This document shows positions 26,922 to 30,099 of a DNA stretch of 30,099 bases, piece by piece. The DNA is taken from contig DIVL01000022.1 in NCBI GenBank assembly GCA_002435825.1, positions 1 to 30,099 on the forward strand. Reading direction: 5' to 3'. The DNA is from Anaerolineaceae bacterium UBA6133 (GTDB lineage Bacteria > Chloroflexota > Anaerolineae > Anaerolineales > Anaerolineaceae). The position numbers and the translations under genes are program-made. The stretch's first letter is position 1; every line of letters begins with the position of its first letter. Under the pieces are notes generated by a model. It saw nothing but the letters and a program-made list of their open reading frames with translations. It searched no databases and was not told where the DNA came from.

Positions 26922-28952
26922 TCAATTGAATAATTTGATAATATCCTCAAGTGTGGTTACTGGTTGCTTGCATACAAATCCTTCGCAAACATAAACGGTC
27001 GTTTTACCATTAATCATCGGACGATCTGACAATAATGTTGGAGAGCCTTTTTGTACAGGAAACATTGACGCAGCCACGACTTTATGTGGCCGGAAATCTT
27101 TGTTGATCTCATCAAGAAATGCTCTGGTGTCTCCATTTAACGAGTCCCCAATGATAGCGATTTGGATCGTTTGATTTATGTTGAAATCTGCAACAGCAAG
27201 CCAGCGGCTGAATGCTGTTGGATAATCACGTGAAAAGTCTGCTACAAGACCTAACGCTTTTTCTGCACGCTGATGCCAGTCATCATTTTCTGAGAAGGCT
27301 GCCATTTTGAGCAGCGCTTCAGCAGCAAGAGCATTTCCAGATGGGGTTGCATTGTCTTGGAGTTCTTGCGGACGCCTGAGTACAATGTCCGCTTCACTGG
27401 GTGAATCGAAGAAACCGCCTGTTGGGTTGTTAAACTGATTAATCATCTCTTCGGTTAATTTGCAAGCTTCGGCGTACCAGTGATTATCGAAATCTGTCTG
27501 GTAAAGTTCGATCAACCCCAATATCAGTGCAGCGTAATCTTCCAGGAACACTTCATTGCTTACGCGCCCATTTCTCCAGGCTCTGCGAAGTTTACCTTCC
27601 ACCCTTAATGATGTGAGTATAAAGTTGGCGTTCGTTTGAGCAATATGTAAGTATTCTTCGTTGTCTAAAACTCGTGCGGCTTCTGCAAATGTCGAGAGCA
27701 TTAATCCATTCCAGAAAGTAAGTACCTTATCATCTGTTCCTGGCCGGATACGGCGATTTCTCTCGGCAAGTAGTTGGGCTTGGCGTTCAACAAGTCTACT
27801 TTGAACATCCGCAATACTCATCTGAAACTGGATTGCCAGGTCCGAATCACTGACAGCTCGTCTTAAAATTGTTTTGCCTTCCCAATTTCCTGAAGGTTTT
27901 ATTCCATAAGCAGTCTCAAGGAGATCATCCTTCTCGTTAATTACTTTTCTGATTTCATCAAGTGTCCAAACATAAAATTTCCCCTCTACCCCCTCCGAGT
28001 CCGCATCCAGGCTGGAGTAAAATCCTCCCTGTTGGTCAAGCATTTCGTTTTTCACAAAATCAAGGGTTTGCTCAACCACCTTACGGAAAATGGGTTCTTT
28101 GCTAATTTGCCAGGCATGCAGATAAACCTGGGCTAACTGTGCGTTATCATAGAGCATTTTTTCAAAATGAGGAACAAGCCAGTCATTATCTGTAGAGTAT
28201 CTGGAGAATCCTCCACCAATAACATCATACATTCCCCCTTGCGCCATTGCTTTCAAAGCGTGAACAACCACTTTCAACGCACCCGCATCTCCCGATACAT
28301 AGCGGCGTAACAGAAAATCAAGTGCCATGGGCTGCGGAAATTTAGGCGCACTGCCCCACCCCCCATGCGCCCAATCATAGGTCGCAAACAACTTACCACC
28401 TGCTTTTGACAACAGTTCTTCAGTAAAAACACCAGTACTGCCAGCGCTGTATGCATTTTTGGACAATAAAGACATTATCTTTTCGCTGGCTTGTGTAATC
28501 TGCCCTCTATCTTCCTGCCACATTGATGCCAGGGTATTCAATACATCTTTGAATGCAGGCATACCGTATCTGGATTGAGGGGGGAAGTAGGTGCCCCCAT
28601 AAAAAGGAACAAGCGCTGGGGTCAAAAAAACCGACATCGGCCATCCCCCTTGACCGGTCAATGCGACAACTGCTGACATATAAATACTATCCAGATCAGG
28701 ACGTTCCTCTCGATCTACTTTGATGTTGATAAAGTTGCGATTCATTATTGCTGCAACTTCCGGATCCTCAAATGATTCGTGAGCCATAACATGGCACCAA
28801 TGACAAGCCGAATACCCAATGCTCAAAAAAATTGGTTTATCTTCGATACGCGCTTTTTCCAGCGACTCTTGCCCCCAGGGGTACCAATCAACTGGATTTT
28901 GTGCATGTTGTAACAGATATGGGGAAGTGGAATCGGTCAAATGGTTAGGCAT
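26922..28952 (-). CDS. YyaL/SPATA20-like protein (thioredoxin-like domain plus six-hairpin domain)
   Basis: The 676-residue protein belongs to the DUF255 family (B. subtilis YyaL, animal SPATA20). The N-terminal thioredoxin-like domain (about 1-165) starts LTDSTSPYLLQHAQNPVDWYPWG and has Cys50 and Cys53 in GYSACHWCHVM, then KVDREERPDLD and GGWPMSVFLTP. The rest (about 180-676) is the alpha/alpha six-hairpin domain of glycosidase/epimerase type, with GGMYDVIGGGFSRYSTD and HFEKMLYDNAQL. The biochemical function is unknown. Its length is normal for the family. GAGGAG precedes the ATG; a small thioredoxin-like gene lies 41 nt upstream, probably in one operon. Base composition is more A/T-rich than in the core genes of the window. 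Confidence 0.93.
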   Translation of the reverse strand: MPNHLTDSTSPYLLQHAQNPVDWYPWGQESLEKARIEDKPIFLSIGYSACHWCHVMAHESFEDPEVAAIMNRNFINIKVDREERPDLDSIYMSAVVALTGQGGWPMSVFLTPALVPFYGGTYFPPQSRYGMPAFKDVLNTLASMWQEDRGQITQASEKIMSLLSKNAYSAGSTGVFTEELLSKAGGKLFATYDWAHGGWGSAPKFPQPMALDFLLRRYVSGDAGALKVVVHALKAMAQGGMYDVIGGGFSRYSTDNDWLVPHFEKMLYDNAQLAQVYLHAWQISKEPIFRKVVEQTLDFVKNEMLDQQGGFYSSLDADSEGVEGKFYVWTLDEIRKVINEKDDLLETAYGIKPSGNWEGKTILRRAVSDSDLAIQFQMSIADVQSRLVERQAQLLAERNRRIRPGTDDKVLTFWNGLMLSTFAEAARVLDNEEYLHIAQTNANFILTSLRVEGKLRRAWRNGRVSNEVFLEDYAALILGLIELYQTDFDNHWYAEACKLTEEMINQFNNPTGGFFDSPSEADIVLRRPQELQDNATPSGNALAAEALLKMAAFSENDDWHQRAEKALGLVADFSRDYPTAFSRWLAVADFNINQTIQIAIIGDSLNGDTRAFLDEINKDFRPHKVVAASMFPVQKGSPTLLSDRPMINGKTTVYVCEGFVCKQPVTTLEDIIKLFN

Positions 28953-28993
28953 GGTCTCCTCAGAAATTTCTCAGCATAATCTTAAAAAACTCT

Positions 28994-29329
28994 TCACATA
29001 CCAGCAGACGGATGTTTACGGGCTTTAATCTCCCTGATTTTCTCTCGCAACATCATCACTGAAGGAAATCCTTTATAGCCTTCCTGGGTTAAATAAATTC
29101 TGCAACCAAGAGAATAGGATTCCCGTTCTTCCGGCCATAGGTCTGCATCATCAATTCTAAAGGATGGTGAGCCAAGAAATTGTTCTTTTGAGGCATCATC
29201 ATTGCTTTCGATCAAAATTAAATCAATATCAGCCCTGATATTTTCTAATACCAGGGCTTCCTCAAGATTCCTGAGACCTTCTTTCCATGAAGGACATCCA
29301 TCAAAATAGAGGAGTTCCACTTTTATCAT
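28994..29329 (-). CDS. Small thioredoxin-like protein with a single active-site Cys
   Basis: The 111-residue protein starts MIKVELLYFDGCPSWKEG, a beta strand followed by a CPxW site where thioredoxins have CxxC, so only the first Cys is kept. Later GSPSFRIDD and LGCRIYLTQEGYKGFPSV fit the cis-Pro and C-terminal part of a thioredoxin fold; I recognise it as a small family often placed near alkylmercury lyase or thioredoxin annotations. The start at 29329 has GGAG 8 nt upstream. A GTG at 29407, also with AGGAG, would add 26 residues not typical of the family. It lies upstream of the YyaL-like gene, suggesting a shared thiol-related role. Confidence 0.78.
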   Translation of the reverse strand: MIKVELLYFDGCPSWKEGLRNLEEALVLENIRADIDLILIESNDDASKEQFLGSPSFRIDDADLWPEERESYSLGCRIYLTQEGYKGFPSVMMLREKIREIKARKHPSAGM

Positions 29330-29496
29330 TTCTTTGGCTCCGATTCTGGTTTTTGAGATTCCCAATTTGGTTGTAGACAGGCTTTCGTTCTTTGAAAGGC
29401 AAGGCACCTCGATTCTCCTGGTAAACTTGCTTTACTCCTCGATTGATTTGTTTTGTGCCAACCGGGTTATCTCTATTTCGAAAATTATAAATCAGA

Positions 29497-29537
29497 AGAG
29501 CCTGGGAAGCACTTTTACATGCTGCTTCCCAGGCTCT
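29497..29537 (-). terminator. Hairpin after the small-gene pair
   Basis: AGAGCCTGGGAAGCA (29497-29511) and TGCTTCCCAGGCTCT (29523-29537) are perfect 15-nt complements. On the minus strand A/T-rich sequence follows, but no clean T-tract. It lies 20 nt after the stop of the 71-residue gene. The rest of 29330-29557 has no gene. Confidence 0.75.
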
Positions 29538-29557
29538 ACAGGTTGGATGCGCTTGAC

Positions 29558-29773
29558 TTATCTGTTCAGTTGATTGAAAGGATTGATCATATTGGCTGAG
29601 TGAGCTTTGTAGAAATCTTCGCTCTTTGTGATACTGATCCTTTTGTCCAACTCGTCCAAATTGGTGTCATCAAGCTTCTGAGCTTTTGATCCGCTGCGGG
29701 CTTTTACACTGCTTACAGCGTGTGGCTTTCCGAAAAAGAAAGAGAAGATATTGATTTTCTTGGTGACTAACAT
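29558..29773 (-). CDS. Small hypothetical protein, 71 aa
   Basis: Not recognised. The gene is supported by AAGGAG 7 nt before the ATG, by its position 36 nt after another small gene on the same strand, and by the strong hairpin that follows. The protein has a short hydrophobic-aromatic start (INIFSFFFG), a basic Ser/Lys-rich middle and an acidic helix (LDDTNLDELDKRI), ending in MINPFNQLNR. There is no Cys, and no membrane segment of full length. Confidence 0.6.
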   Translation of the reverse strand: MLVTKKINIFSFFFGKPHAVSSVKARSGSKAQKLDDTNLDELDKRISITKSEDFYKAHSANMINPFNQLNR

Positions 29774-29809
29774 TTCAAACTCCTTTTTGAACCAGCTACA
29801 TTGTTACAG

Positions 29810-30031
29810 TTACATTCTCATGACAGTAAGGATCACCAGTCCCAGGTCATTGATCTTGGCCAGGATGCCAAGTAAAGCAGCTTGATCAATCACCTGCCCT
29901 TCCAGGAGGGTCTTGCCGTCTTCCTGGGTGACGGTGAAGCCGTCAAACCAATCAGACCAGCTCTCATCCAGAGTCCCTTTTACCTGAATTCGGTAGAACG
30001 ATGGCGATTCACACATTTGCTTGTTTGTCAT
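29810..30031 (-). CDS. Small conserved protein of YRIxVKGxLDExWSDWFDG type, 73 aa
   Basis: The N-terminal half SFYRIQVKGTLDESWSDWFDG, then TVTQEDGKTLLEGQVIDQAALLGILAKINDLGL, matches a small protein type I recall from Chloroflexota and other bacteria that has no assigned function. The predicted fold is alternating beta strands and one helix, without Cys or membrane segment. AGGAGA precedes the ATG and a promoter lies just upstream. It is the first gene of a two-gene unit with the 71-residue protein. Confidence 0.78.
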   Translation of the reverse strand: MTNKQMCESPSFYRIQVKGTLDESWSDWFDGFTVTQEDGKTLLEGQVIDQAALLGILAKINDLGLVILTVMRM

Positions 30032-30060
30032 GACTTGTCTCCTGTTTTATTTTTCTGTGC

Positions 30061-30087
30061 ATAGTATCCCCGGCAAGGTACTGTCAA
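30061..30087 (-). promoter_or_regulatory. Promoter of the small-gene pair
   Basis: On the minus strand TTGACA (30087-30082) and TACTAT (30066-30061) are separated by 15 bp, shorter than optimal. The leader would be about 25 nt. Confidence 0.5.
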
Positions 30088-30099
30088 GTATTTTTCGCA

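Overview
The window looks like chromosome of a Chloroflexota bacterium, most plausibly class Anaerolineae. The grounds are the very long SecA with expanded helical domains, two lipoproteins of a type common there (lipobox, Thr/Pro-rich linker, NBR1-type Ig domain), a YvcK protein with an N-terminal membrane anchor, and a T-box upstream of pheST. This assignment is inference; no rRNA is present.

Layout. 1-263: the 3' end of an IS110-type transposase. 264-795: no gene, but a composite REP-like inverted repeat whose relative lies at 17743-17938. 796-7980 (+): secA, surE, a soluble GAF-PAS histidine kinase and birA. 7962-11423 (-): gyrA and a tail-anchored FHA protein, with gyrA overlapping birA tail to tail. 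11579-12913 (+): yvcK, apparently from a leaderless mRNA. 13117-18823 (+): a glycolytic block, gap, pgk and tpiA, into which two paralogous NBR1-Ig lipoproteins are placed, most genes having their own promoter and terminator. 18900-21300: a lower-GC island holding an AbrB-like regulator, an ABC ATPase and a permease with 4-nt overlaps, a broken cysteine-rich KTR gene, and a decayed DDE transposase; it looks transferred from Firmicutes. 21314-25543 (+): a promoter, a Phe T-box leader, pheS, pheT and a YedF-C/DsrE-like small protein, again with a 4-nt overlap. 25608-26402 (-): a LigB/DODA-type extradiol dioxygenase-like protein. 26531-26602 (+): initiator tRNA-Met. 26922-29329 (-): a thioredoxin-like small protein and a YyaL/SPATA20-like protein. 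29558-30031 (-): two small uncharacterised genes with good ribosome binding sites.

The core is housekeeping: protein export (SecA), central carbon flow (gap, pgk, tpiA, with YvcK as a likely carbon regulator), DNA supercoiling (GyrA), biotinylation (BirA) and Phe-tRNA charging (PheST under tRNA-sensing control). The more unusual parts are the SecA expansions, the lipoprotein pair inside the glycolytic block, the AbrB/ABC/KTR island with 9-bp phased ACTT sites at its promoter, and the pheT-yedF-like coupling. No CRISPR array, prophage or biosynthetic cluster was seen.
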